The translations under genes and the position numbers were made by a program. From Atriophallophorus winterbourni (taxonomy: Eukaryota; Platyhelminthes; Trematoda; Plagiorchiida; Microphallidae): a DNA stretch of 64,000 bases. The DNA lies in assembly GCA_013407085.1 (NCBI GenBank), contig JACCGJ010003123.1, forward strand, positions 1-64,000, in the 5' to 3' direction. Under the pieces are notes generated by a model. It saw nothing but the letters and a program-made list of their open reading frames with translations, had not been told where the DNA came from and made no database searches. Every line of letters starts with the position of its first letter. Position 1 is the first letter of the stretch. Shown piece by piece: positions 44,976-54,694 of this stretch.

Positions 44976-46859
44976 ACCATGCTAAGGCAGAAAGCAGCAC
45001 ACATGATAAATGTAAGAGGTAACCACACCACTAATCTACTGTTTGAAAGCCCACGTAAATGGATAAATGACAAACAGTATGAATTATGTGACAAAAATTT
45101 CAAATGAAAGATGTCCGTTTGTAGTCAACAAAATTTCTAAGTAGACCAAAGTTTCACGAATGTAAATCAGAAATTAATAACAAAGTCAAACGCTGCTATA
45201 TGTGCAAGGGACGTTTGATAGACCAAGTTTCATTAACAAAGATTCGAGTTTCGATATTGTAGAACTTTCAGATTTTCGTGATTATATATGCTTCCTTATG
45301 TTTCGTGCAATTGAACACGCTTGTTCCCAGGTGAAACGAGATGTGTATGTCCCTTGCATGCATGCCGTGTTGTCTGTATACCAAGCATGAACACAATTTA
45401 TTGAGTTTTCTAAATTCCATGTGATTCCCACTGAACCCAGGAATCACCAAATTCCCGTTTTAACATCTTGGGATCCGGTGCAAATCGTTTCTAAGAATGC
45501 CAGTGTTTAAACCTCAGCAATTGTTAGATGTTAAGTCATCAAACTAGCAATTCCAATTCTCCTCCAAGGCACAACATTGAGAATTGCGTTTAAATCTTTT
45601 TTCCTGATCGCTTACGGTTGCGAAACGGATATCGCCATTAAGCGGGAAAACTTTGATAAACTAGCGCCCGTACCACTCAATGAAATTTTGAGGCAGAATT
45701 AATCATCGATGGATTCTAGCAGTTTGGAAAAGGAAATTTTCTGCAGATATTAATCAGATAACGGTATTATCTACCGGTTGACGGTGTTTATCTACGTCTT
45801 CGTCATTAGTAATTGGTACATGTTTTCACTCAATGAACCAGGGACGAATCTGCCAATGTTATTTTTCACGCTGTTTTGGCATTCTTATTTTAATTTGTCT
45901 GTTTGTGGTATCAGTGTTAAACGCCAGCCCTCTCCATTGAAATCGAGATTCTCATCACTACGACATATCTGCCTCCGTATAGTTGTCTACGAGCATAATT
46001 CCTGCTCGTTGGCAATTGAAAATTATATTATCTAATACTAATTGGCAATGTGAATAAAATATGGGCAAATGAATTCACTGAGTAAATTTGTAAGTTGCTG
46101 CCAAAAATCTGTGCTTGAATATTTGGTCTCACGATGCACAGGATTTTCCAATGCAAAAATGGATCTGTCAAACGGAATAAGCAGGCAAACCATTCGGTTC
46201 TGGTGGACCGTCGACACCAAAATCGATACAATCCACTTCGCTTTGGATAGCGGTTTTTTTTGGATAGCACTACTTGTTCAGCCAAACTCGTTTACAACCA
46301 CAATTTTCCATCGTGTCCATACATGTCCATGTTCGCTTTACAAAGTTTACTGCGCTAAATAATTGGCTGACCTGATAACTAAATGCCACGTTGCCGTGGT
46401 AACGATTGCGTTTATGTGCATGGTCCGTAAAATATTCGATATTTCGCTCTTTGTTTTCCATTCATCGCCATGATGTGATTGACCTCAAATTCAACACATC
46501 CGCTCTTTACGCGGTGACCTTAAAATCCGATATACTGTGGCAACAATGATGGCCGAGCCAACATGGTTCTAAAGAGTGCGCCGTTTTTTCATGGCACGGT
46601 TATGTATGATCTTTAGGATAACATACCCGTTGGATAAGATTTGCGCCGAAAATTTGTCTGGATTCGATGAAATTAGCATTGACTAAAAATATCCATTTTT
46701 GTCAACAATAAACTTGATTCTAACGAAGAATTTCCTTCTCGGCATATTACATCAAGCTCTGCAATACAAATGAATCTACTCGACATTAAACATTATACAA
46801 AATTCAATGTCACAGGTTATAAATCATAAAATGTTGCGGTCAATATCGATGTTATCCAA
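44976..46859. other. Presumed G1 intron, unassigned
   Basis: Overlapping ORFs at 46,028-46,362 on both strands and a possible 62-nt plus exon at 45,268-45,331 (acceptor gaactttcag, donor gtgaaa) are too weak to call. Confidence 0.35.
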
Positions 46860-47545
46860 GGTTCTCAAAACAGACAATTCCCTGCATTATAAATGCGTAC
46901 GAGACCCACGATGGAATATGCAGTTCAAGTATGGTCGCCATGGCTTAAAAAAGATGATGCGACTTTGCAACGAATATATCATCGAGCTACCAAATTTGTC
47001 ACCGGACTCAACAGGAAATCCTACAATGAGCAATTAAAATGCTAAATTTATTTCATTATCCACGTCCTCGTCTATGAGGGGATTTGATTCTGGTTTACAA
47101 TATTTTGACTACCGAAAATCATTCTCTGCAATGTTTATTGCATCCAAGGAGCTTTCATAATACAAGAGCTCACACATTTACTCTAACTGTCCCTCACTCG
47201 AGACTCAACTGCAGACGGCATTTTTGCCGTGCGAGTTTGTTTTACTTGGAACAATCTGCCAGATAATGTTGTAAACTCACCAAACCAGCAAACTTTCAAG
47301 AGAAGACTTGATGCCTTTTTGACCCTAAACGAAGAAAACTATACATCTTAACACCATACACCTTCATTTGTTATCCCACCAATCGAAAACAATTTCTGCC
47401 CTTTGGATATTTACTTGATACTTGAACTGCTCAGTAAGCAATCTAATCCCAATTTTGCTTGTTATATTATTCGTTGTTGTCATATTATTCTGTGGTTTTT
47501 TGTAAAGCTATATGCTTTTTAGACCATTAAAATTGAATTGAATTG
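46860..47545 (+). mobile_element. Family A element, 5'-truncated
   Basis: Homology to the 41,687 copy begins abruptly at GGTTCTCAAAACAGAC (its position 44,329) and continues through LVYNILTTENHSLQCLLHPR to the 3' end, finishing with three TTGAA units at 47,530-47,545. Abrupt 5' truncation is typical of target-primed reverse transcription. It abuts a Penelope-like fragment. Confidence 0.85.
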
Positions 47546-47559
47546 AACAAGCAACGCGA

Positions 47560-48076
47560 AGTAATCGTTCCTGGACGCAAGTTCGGTCTAAATATTTTGA
47601 CGCCAATCATCTAGGTTGTCCTCGAGATATTCCGGTCAAATCTTCGTGTCACGTTTTGAGCAGCCTTGTAAACGACTGAGAACACTTTCTAGGGATCCAA
47701 TCGGTGGCCCGTTTGGGCTAGAATCGAACGATTTATCTTCTTAGAACAACCTTAGATTAGCCAAATGTCTGATGTACAGATATTCGCTTTGCAAAGTCGT
47801 AATGCCGATGTAGGAGCAGATAAAGTGGTAAATGCACATTGAGTTTGCCTGACGGGTTAGATGGTGTCTGACCATTGGTTTGTTGCTGAATGTTATTCTC
47901 ACTGTTCCAGAAGTGAACGTCCTTTAACGTAATTTAATCAAACTTGCGGGTGAACGAGCCACTAGAAGCGTCGACGCTATAGGTTGACCTCAGTGTTGTT
48001 GGTTGAGTATTCAATATTGGCTATGGCGCATGTGTCGTTCAATGAAGCGTATTGGATAGCCGTTCATGTATACAAA
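47560..48076 (-). pseudogene. Penelope-like element remnant (RT end plus GIY-YIG region)
   Basis: Minus strand: NGYPIRFIERHMRHSQY near 48,060 (the NGYP motif that closes the Penelope RT domain), then VRITFSNKPMVRHHLTRQAN near 47,890, then CIYHFICSYIGITTLQ near 47,825 (the GIY-YIG pattern, with a small deletion where CG-x-x-YIG is expected), then a decayed tail PEYLEDNLDDWRQNI near 47,610. Stops and frame changes make it dead. The family has RT fused to a GIY-YIG endonuclease and often hammerhead ribozymes in its terminal repeats. Confidence 0.6.
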
Positions 48077-48376
48077 ACTGAGAATCAGTAATAGTAAGTC
48101 ATTGGAACAATTGGATACACTTTCTCCACCGGGTATGAAATCGACATGATCATGCTACATGGAAATTGCACTTCACTGTACGATTCATAGATAACAGCGG
48201 TTGACAAGTACACGTTGCTCATTATACCCCGCCAATCAAAATTTGACTGATATAACTCTTGCAGTCTTCATCTAATCAGCACAAAAAGCTCAAAACCAGT
48301 AGCGATGATTAGGTACTCTAAGGTTAGCAACACAATAAATTTGACAGTTTATATTTCAACATGATTTCATACTCAC

Positions 48377-48599
48377 AGTCTATATACTTCAAATTTTACG
48401 TCAGATTTGGCTCGACACATCAGAAATGTATTTGTTGTCGAACTCTGTTGACGATAATATTTCTGATGTTTCCAGGTGAGCTTGCCGTCCCACGTTGTCT
48501 CGTCAACATCCAAGGAAGTTAGATGGTAGTGTTCGCTGATGACATTCAAATATGGTGGCGAGTCAGCATCATTGATGACCATGTATGCGGCAAAATGAC
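48377..48599 (-). CDS. Internal exon of gene G1 (candidate)
   Basis: Minus strand, 223 nt: acceptor tgcaatgttttcag, two bases, 73 codons, two bases, donor GTGAGTA. Peptide HFAAYMVINDADSPPYLNVI, then SEHYHLTSLDVDETTWDGKL, later NTFLMCRAKSDVKFEVYR. Both splice sites are strong and the frame is uninterrupted. It continues in phase into 38,640-38,929 across a 9.4-kb intron that holds retroelements and an antisense exon. Upstream exons would lie further right and were not identified. Protein unknown. Confidence 0.55.
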
Positions 48600-48699
48600 C
48601 TGAAAACATTGCATGACTAGTCGTCCGAAAAAAAAAACTCACATTTATTCTGCAAACGTCCAAACTAACGAGGGTCGGCCGTACAAGCTGGGAGCAAAA

Positions 48700-48900
48700 T
48701 AACTGGATTACACAGCCAAAGAAAAGGACTTAAGTGTTTGGACTTTTTGTAGTTTGACAAGTGTTCTCGAATGTGAACTGTTGCCGATATTGTTATTCAC
48801 TGTGTCTATTCTTATCCGAGTTTTCTCTCTCCAGGTGCATATTTCATCTTATGAGTTTTGTAAAATAACTTGCTTTTTGAACCATTAATTTTGATTATTA
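48700..48900 (+). mobile_element. Diverged family A-like 3' end
   Basis: GTTTTGTAAAATAACTTGCT, TTTTGAACCATTAATTTTG parallels the A terminus (TGTAAAGCTATATGC, TTTTTAGACCATTAA). The rest is too diverged to align by eye, so the left boundary is approximate. Confidence 0.45.
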
Positions 48901-49091
48901 TATCATTATATTATATGATATGAATATCGAACATGTTGATAGTGGAATGATTGCAAATATAACAGAAATCAGAACTCAGAAACTCAAAAAGCTTTATGGT
49001 AGAAAAAGTAGTAAGCTTAACAATAACCACTTGATGACAGGTATATGGAGTAAAATTACAAAATCTCTCACAAATAAATAGGGACAGTCAC

Positions 49092-50231
49092 TTACCGTTT
49101 GCTTAGTCGTATACCCAACGAGTTTAGAAGCGAAAACCGCAACAGATCCGAGCGTGTGATTTTTTCATGCAAAACGTTCCAAGTGAAACAAATTCTTAAC
49201 GAGAAAATATTTCGACAAATATCCGATCGATAATTCAGAATGCTTAAAACCTTTAGATGATTTCGTGTTCGAGTAAGGCGATTGGGCTTTAGCAAGTGTT
49301 TAAGGGGATGGTTTACAGAATGCAGGATTTTGAATGTCAACATAAGATCACTACGTATATTCTTTTGAGAAGACTCAAGATACGGCAGGCTTTATTGTAT
49401 ATTCTTTTGCAGAAGATGTCAAGATACGGCAGGCTTTATTGTACACCATCCGGCAATGATGTCCAGGCTTAAGGTTAAACGAAACTCAGATCCCAAGATC
49501 TTTTTCTGCTGTAGTCCAGACGAGATCTTGCGTGCCAAGCTGATTCGTGTGGTGCAGAGATTTTCCAAGCTGCGGCATTTTACATTTCGCAGGGTTAAAT
49601 GGTAACTCATTTAATTGGGACCAACGAAATAAGATGCTTAGATCCCGTTGTAATGCCATACAGTCATTAACAGACCTGACATGTTTCCATATTTTAATAT
49701 CATGGGCAAATAGTATCAAGTTGCATCCAATATTCTATACTATATCACTCATATACACCAAGAATAGAAGAGGTCCAAGCACCGAGCCTTGCGGAACTCC
49801 ACTCGTGACGTCTATTTTTCTAGATAAGGTGCTGCCAACGCGAACTTGGACGTGTCTATCAGTAAGATAGTCCCTTATCCAATTTAGCAATATTCCCGTT
49901 ATTCCATAAGATTCGAGCTTTCTGATTAACATGTCATGGTTGACTCTATCGAAAGCTTTGGAAATATCGATGTAGCAAGCATGTACAGCCTCACCTTAAT
50001 CTAGTGCCTTGGTCCAATCATCGAAGGTTGTAAGAAGGTTAGATAAACAGCAACGACAAGTGAGTAAGACGTTGCTAAAGCATCGGCGGTATCTTGGGCA
50101 GAGTGAGTCAATCCATTGGGGGTTTGTACAGAGAATACGGCTGGTTTGATTATTGCTCGCTCATGTAATATATTTTGGCGAAGCTTAGGGTTCTTTTCCA
50201 TTCTCTTAAGCAAGTTCCATTGGAAATGCAT
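49092..50231 (-). pseudogene. RT domain of the family B element
   Basis: Minus order: linker NLLKRMEKNPKLRQNILHER near 50,210; LIRKLESYGITGILLNWIRD and DRHVQVRVGSTLS; the RT box GVPQGSVLGPLLFLVYMSDI near 49,795; then FAHDIKIWKHVRS near 49,705, where the catalytic FADD has become FAHD; FNPAKCKM; C-terminal LKHLLKPNRLTRTRNH near 49,290. Several stops and frame breaks. No activity expected. Confidence 0.85.
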
Positions 50232-50479
50232 GAGATCTTCTCTTACAAGTGTTATGACGTTATTCCATATCTTACAGAATCGCTTCCGAGTTGCTTCTGT
50301 GCCAAACTTCTTATGAGTTTCCCAAAACTCTCGCTTTTTTAATTACCATACTCCGGATAACAAACTGGTAGTTGTGGTTGCATTTGCATGGTATAAAAAT
50401 AAAGTGTTCGTCAATAATAGAATTCAGATAATTTAGAAATGCATTGTAATATAAGCCAGAATCCATGAAATCAAACTCC

Positions 50480-51200
50480 TTAGTGTATGCATCCTGGAGA
50501 CTGATATTTAACTACTGAAATTGTATTTTCCTGAAAAATTTTCTTTGTTGGCTCAATCGTTCCGCAAAACATACATAACCAAAGACGAGCACCGCATGGT
50601 CGCTCTTTCCAATGTGATGTCTGGTATTGAATATCCTCTACCGCGGTTTCTTCATTCGTTAAGACAAGGTCAAGGGTTGAAGGTTGGTCAAGACGCCGTC
50701 TGCGAGTTGGCCAATCAATGTGGTTGTGTATTGAAGCAATTTTTATAACCTCCTTGAATTTATGTTTAATCGAATGCAGGGAGTGCTCACCTCTTGAAAA
50801 CAGATGCGGGAGATTAAAATCGCCAATGATCAGCAATTGAGTAGCCTGGCAACTTGTGATGTGTTGCAAGGATTCGATTAGTTTATGATTAAAAGAGCTA
50901 TCAGATGATGTCGAGCGGTAAATAATGCCGATCGTACATTCGTCTTCATTCACTAGATTTACTAAACACCACATCGCATCAGGAAGGTTGAGGCGCTAAA
51001 CGTTCATGAAAGTAAACTGCAACTCCACCGCCGGATCTTAGGCGATCGCGACGGAGTAGTGACATTTTCGGAATCGAGAGCTCAGCGTCAGTAATGTACG
51101 GCTGGAACCAAGTCTCTGTAACTGCAACCAAATCGGGTGAAAGTCTGTCACAAAGCTCGCATAGTTCAGCTAATTTGTTGGTTAAACACTGAGCATTCGT
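50480..51200 (-). pseudogene. AP endonuclease domain of the family B element
   Basis: Minus: LSPDLVAVTETWFQPYI near 51,130; RLRSGGGVAVYFHERL near 51,030; then a 164-codon ORF with MWCLVNLVNEDECTIGIIYR, LLIIGDFNLPHLFS and STLDLVLTNEE, the endonuclease landmarks (T-E-x-W, YRS, GDFN, D-L-V-L-T). One frame break lies near 50,990. Confidence 0.85.
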
Positions 51201-51356
51201 ATATATTTACTTCATCGTATTTATATTACACAATGTAGGATCGTGTAATGTAGCTATTGGTCCGACTGTCGATGAGTCGGAATGCTCAAGTTTTTTCAGC
51301 TATCGCATGATATTCAGTTTGAACATCATCACTAGGCGTTGATGCGTCGGTATTAT

Positions 51357-52668
51357 TCGTTTGCTTGCTTCCGGTTCATATCATGGGGTAGTTTTCTTCG
51401 ATTAGCTTTCCATTCACGTTTCATACTATCGGTCATTTCGGTTGTCAAGACGATTAGCTTTAAAGGGCTAGGACCTTCTCCTTTATAGTTGGAAGATCGT
51501 GGTATCCTAAATGCAAATTCAAATTCAAATTCAAATTCAAAGATTTATGGTTAAAAAAGTTATTACTTTACAACACCACAGGATGACGGTATTAATAAAT
51601 GCATCCACAAGTATGGCTTTTTTAATACCAATTGTTTGGGCCAGGTATTTCCACTGTTTGTGATCGTGCTCAGACTTTTCGTGAGAAGTTACGTCAGCAG
51701 CAACTTCCGGAACGCCTATAAATACAATACTTCTCTGATTATTTTATTCTCGAGATTTCTTCAACGAATTTCGCTCCCACTATGGTAGATCTGCATGGGT
51801 ACGACATGTAGACTCTGGAACACCCCAAAGAAGGTAAGCATTTAAGAGTACGTTTTCCACGTCCTCCTCAGATTGCAGCGTTATTCGTAAGAGGTGTGGA
51901 TCATATTTCTGAGGAGAATTCCGGTGGCGGTTTAATCGAACTATTGATGAGGTATTAACTGCGGCCAATCTCATCTGACTACAGAGTTTATAAAATTTAA
52001 CTAAGTCGTGTTTTGCTAAGCTTCAAACAGCGTTTTCAGTGTTTCGGCCACGTTGGTACATATAAAACTAAGGTTGATAGCCGCGGGTTTTGGTTTGCAA
52101 TTTTAGTCGGTCTTTTTAGAACTGGTTTCGCTGAGTCCCTTCTCGTTTTCGTTCAGTTGAGGTGTCACTGATCCCGGCGAACACTTACTCGTTTTGGTCA
52201 CCATCTGCGCGGCTATCTGGGCAAATGTTTCCCTGTTCGAGTACGATGTATTTTCTACCGGCTCCTCGGCAGTAACTTCTAAGTCGGGCAACAATGGTGC
52301 CTTTATGACCTTGTTTATCAATTCATTCAGTTTTTGCATACTGGATTCCAGTCCATTTCGACGCGTCTCAATTTCATTCTCAGGGATTTTCGCCTCCGGG
52401 AATGACGCTGTTTTTTGGCCTTGCAAGGTTGGCAAACGTAACAAACACCGGGATAAACTTCTCCATTAATAATCGATACTAAATCCGAGTTTAGCGATTT
52501 GTCGCATTTAGCATGAACTTTCGACAAACAATCATAACACGTGACAGATTTCGCCTTAGGACTTACCGACTTTTGGCAAACCGTACACATGCAGACCGGT
52601 GCGCTTTGTTTTCTTGTCGGGGTCATCCGGTCATGGTTGTGAGCAGCACTGTTCAGTGGTGTGTGCAC
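51357..52668 (-). pseudogene. ORF1 of the family B element (PHD-like finger)
   Basis: N-terminal frame 52,668-52,327 has a C4HC3-type finger: C-x2-C (CTVC), C-x2-C (CYDC), H-x2-C (HAKC), C-x2-C. Next comes a frame with a probable coiled coil (52,444-52,103), then RITLQSEEDVENVLLNAYLL near 51,860, then GVPEVAADVTSHEKSEHDHK near 51,700 and PRSSNYKGEGPSPLKLIVLT near 51,470, with a stop near 51,357. CR1-type ORF1 proteins with PHD-like fingers are known to act as RNA/DNA chaperones. Broken by frameshifts and the insertion at 51,516-51,595. Confidence 0.75.
51516..51595 (-). mobile_element. 80-bp family D fragment nested in ORF1, with 8-bp target duplication
   Basis: Perfect TAAATGCA flanks at 51,508-51,515 and 51,596-51,603. 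The insert is the extreme D 3' end on minus (ATTAATACCGTCATCC, TGTGGTGTTG, TTTTTTAACCATAAATC) with an AAATTC-type tail repeated about four times. If it is ignored, the ORF1 frame reads straight across the join, which confirms the insertion. Confidence 0.9.
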
Positions 52669-52720
52669 AAGCAGTGGTTCTGTCGAGCGATCGATAATGA
52701 ATATCGTGAGTGCGACAAAA

Positions 52721-53339
52721 AAAAAGCGGTGTTCACGAATAAGAGCAAAATCAGAATTAAATCCGGCAATACGCTTCGGTAGTTGATCGCATGATGTTGA
52801 ATATATAACCAGTCGATGGCGAAAAATAAGATCTTTCCGATGATTTAAATTGTATTAACGCGTAGATCCGATATGGGAAAATCACAAGAGTGGTATATTC
52901 AGAAAGCTGACTTCGAGGGGACTCCAACAAGGTGTACTATATCCACGTAAGTGTAGGTGTAAGAACAGTATATCCTGATAATCAGGAGCTCAAAAATAAT
53001 GCGACGGCGCGGCAGTTTGCCTATTTAATGCAGCTTAAGAATTCTATAATGGCAATAAGTCTGAAATGTACTTTCTGTTGCTGATCACTTGCCGAAACTC
53101 GTCGTTTAATAATTGAGAAATCAACAAGGAGATATAGACTTCATTAAGTGAACATCAAAAGTATTTTGGTACGAAATACCCATAGAGAAAACCCGATTCT
53201 TTGGAATTACTTTGAAATGGAAGTTTCGGAAAGCTGTGGTTGGGTTTATAGACTTGATGTTTATTTTGTGTGATTCGATAGGTAAAATTTCTGATGCGTG
53301 CGAATATTGAATGTCGAATTTTCATGTATTTTTTTACAT
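52721..53339. other. Unassigned
   Basis: May include the 5' UTR of the family B element at its left end; the right end may belong to the D element that follows. A 64-codon minus ORF at 53,155-53,349 shows no motif. Confidence 0.35.
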
Positions 53340-53427
53340 TTTCACTCATACCGTCATCCTGTGGTGTTGTAAAGTATTAACTTTTTTAACCATAAATCCT
53401 TGAATCCTTGAATCCATGATGACAGAA
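53340..53427 (+). mobile_element. Family D 3' end, first of two head-to-tail copies
   Basis: ACCGTCATCCTGTGGTGTTG, TAAAGTATTAACTTTTTTAAC, then CCTTGAATCCTTGAATCC. The 5' extent is unclear. Confidence 0.75.
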
Positions 53428-54050
53428 TATATATCGGCGGGTAAACAGATTGTTAGGTATCTTTCGAAGAATATTTGGAAGATTCTCTCTGGTAACGTTA
53501 CCAAGGATAATCAATGTCTACCTTCGCCCTACGATGGAGTATGCGGTAGAGGTCTGGGCTTCTTGGCTGCGAAAAGATAATGCTCTCTTCGATAAAATCT
53601 ATCATAGAGCAACAAAGTTAGTGATGGGTCTTCGCAATTTTCCGTACATTGAAATATTGTGACGTCTGGGTCTATGCGACTTTACCCAAAGAAGGATACG
53701 ACGCGACATTATTTTACCTATAGAATTGTGGCTACTAAAGAACATCCACTAAAACACTTACTTGATTTGTGTGACGGGAAAGTGACATGCGGACATACCT
53801 AATCCCTTTACGTTCCAAGTTCCCGTGTTGTTTGTCGGCGCCAATTTTTCTTTGGAATTCCCTTCCCAAACATGCAGTGAAGTCTCCTTGCCTGGCGTTT
53901 TTTAGGGCAAACGAACATCATTCGTGAGCCTTACAGTTGATATTCTCGATTACGTTTATACTATTGTATTGTTAGTGTTTTTATTCATACCGTAATCCTA
54001 TGGTGTTGTAAAGTATTAAATTTTTAACCATAAATAATTGAATCCTTGAC
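53428..54050 (+). mobile_element. Family D element, second head-to-tail copy, 5'-truncated
   Basis: Starts directly after the tail of the previous copy with RT C-terminal coding: LGIFRRIFGRFSLVTLPRII, RPTMEYAVEVWASWLRKDNA, IYHRATKLVMGLRNFPY. It then decays and ends with the same D terminus at about 53,985-54,050 (CCATAAATAATTGAATCC). Confidence 0.8.
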
Positions 54051-54359
54051 AAACAGTTTTTCATAGTTTCAGGTTTACAGGGTAGATATGGGGAACTTTA
54101 TTACTGTGTTTATCAGACTCGCCACTAATTTCAAATGTGAATTTGATAGAAGCATGAGATTTGCTAGTATGTTACTATTTTCACATTAATTCACCTTCCT
54201 TGTGTGATTGCCAACTGGAAAATGCTTCAAGTGAAAAACGGAAGTGAAAAGAAAATATAACTCTGAATAGGACTGGTACAGTCTGTGACCGATTCGGTAT
54301 AATGGCGGAGCTCATGCGAAGGAAAAACCAGAGGAACTACAGGATGCTTGGGGTTGATC

Positions 54360-54690
54360 GGTTGGCCTGATTTCCACTGAGTTTAAAGTAATTCAAAGTT
54401 GTAGTGGTCCAAAAAGCTAATAATTTACTGGAACCGTTGATTAAAAACATAAGGAATGCATAAAACAACACAACTGTTTTACCAATATGGAAAGTCAGCA
54501 TGTGTATTCATGTGCGAGGTTGTATTTGGTCAGCATATACTTGTCAATTTCAGCCTTGAACATGTTCATGCTTGATTCACAAATGATATGTGGGGGCAGA
54601 GAGTTCCATATAAAACAAACTCGGACAGCAAAGAAAAACCTTCGACAATGTGATTTGGAGTGTGGAATAAGCAACTTGGAGCCATGAGAT
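54360..54690 (-). pseudogene. C-terminal end of a CR1-like ORF2
   Basis: Minus frame RRFFFAVRVCFIWNSLPPHI, then CESSMNMFKAEIDKYMLT, then a stop: the F-x-V-R-V-x-x-x-W-N-S-L-P closing motif. The 5' side is cut by the family C element. Confidence 0.7.
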
Positions 54691-54694
54691 AAAA

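Larger units (their letters stand above)
48960..52720 (-). mobile_element. Nearly full-length CR1-like family B element
   Basis: Minus strand, 5' to 3': ORF1 (52,668 to about 51,357), ORF2 endonuclease (about 51,200-50,480), RT (50,231-49,486), C-terminus (49,343-49,092) and 3' UTR ending near 48,960 with the family B terminus. It is the reference copy for the truncated B fragments at 11-13.6, 17.4, 22-23.9 and 34.1 kb. Frameshifts, stops, an RT active-site change and a nested 80-bp insertion show it is dead. Confidence 0.85.
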
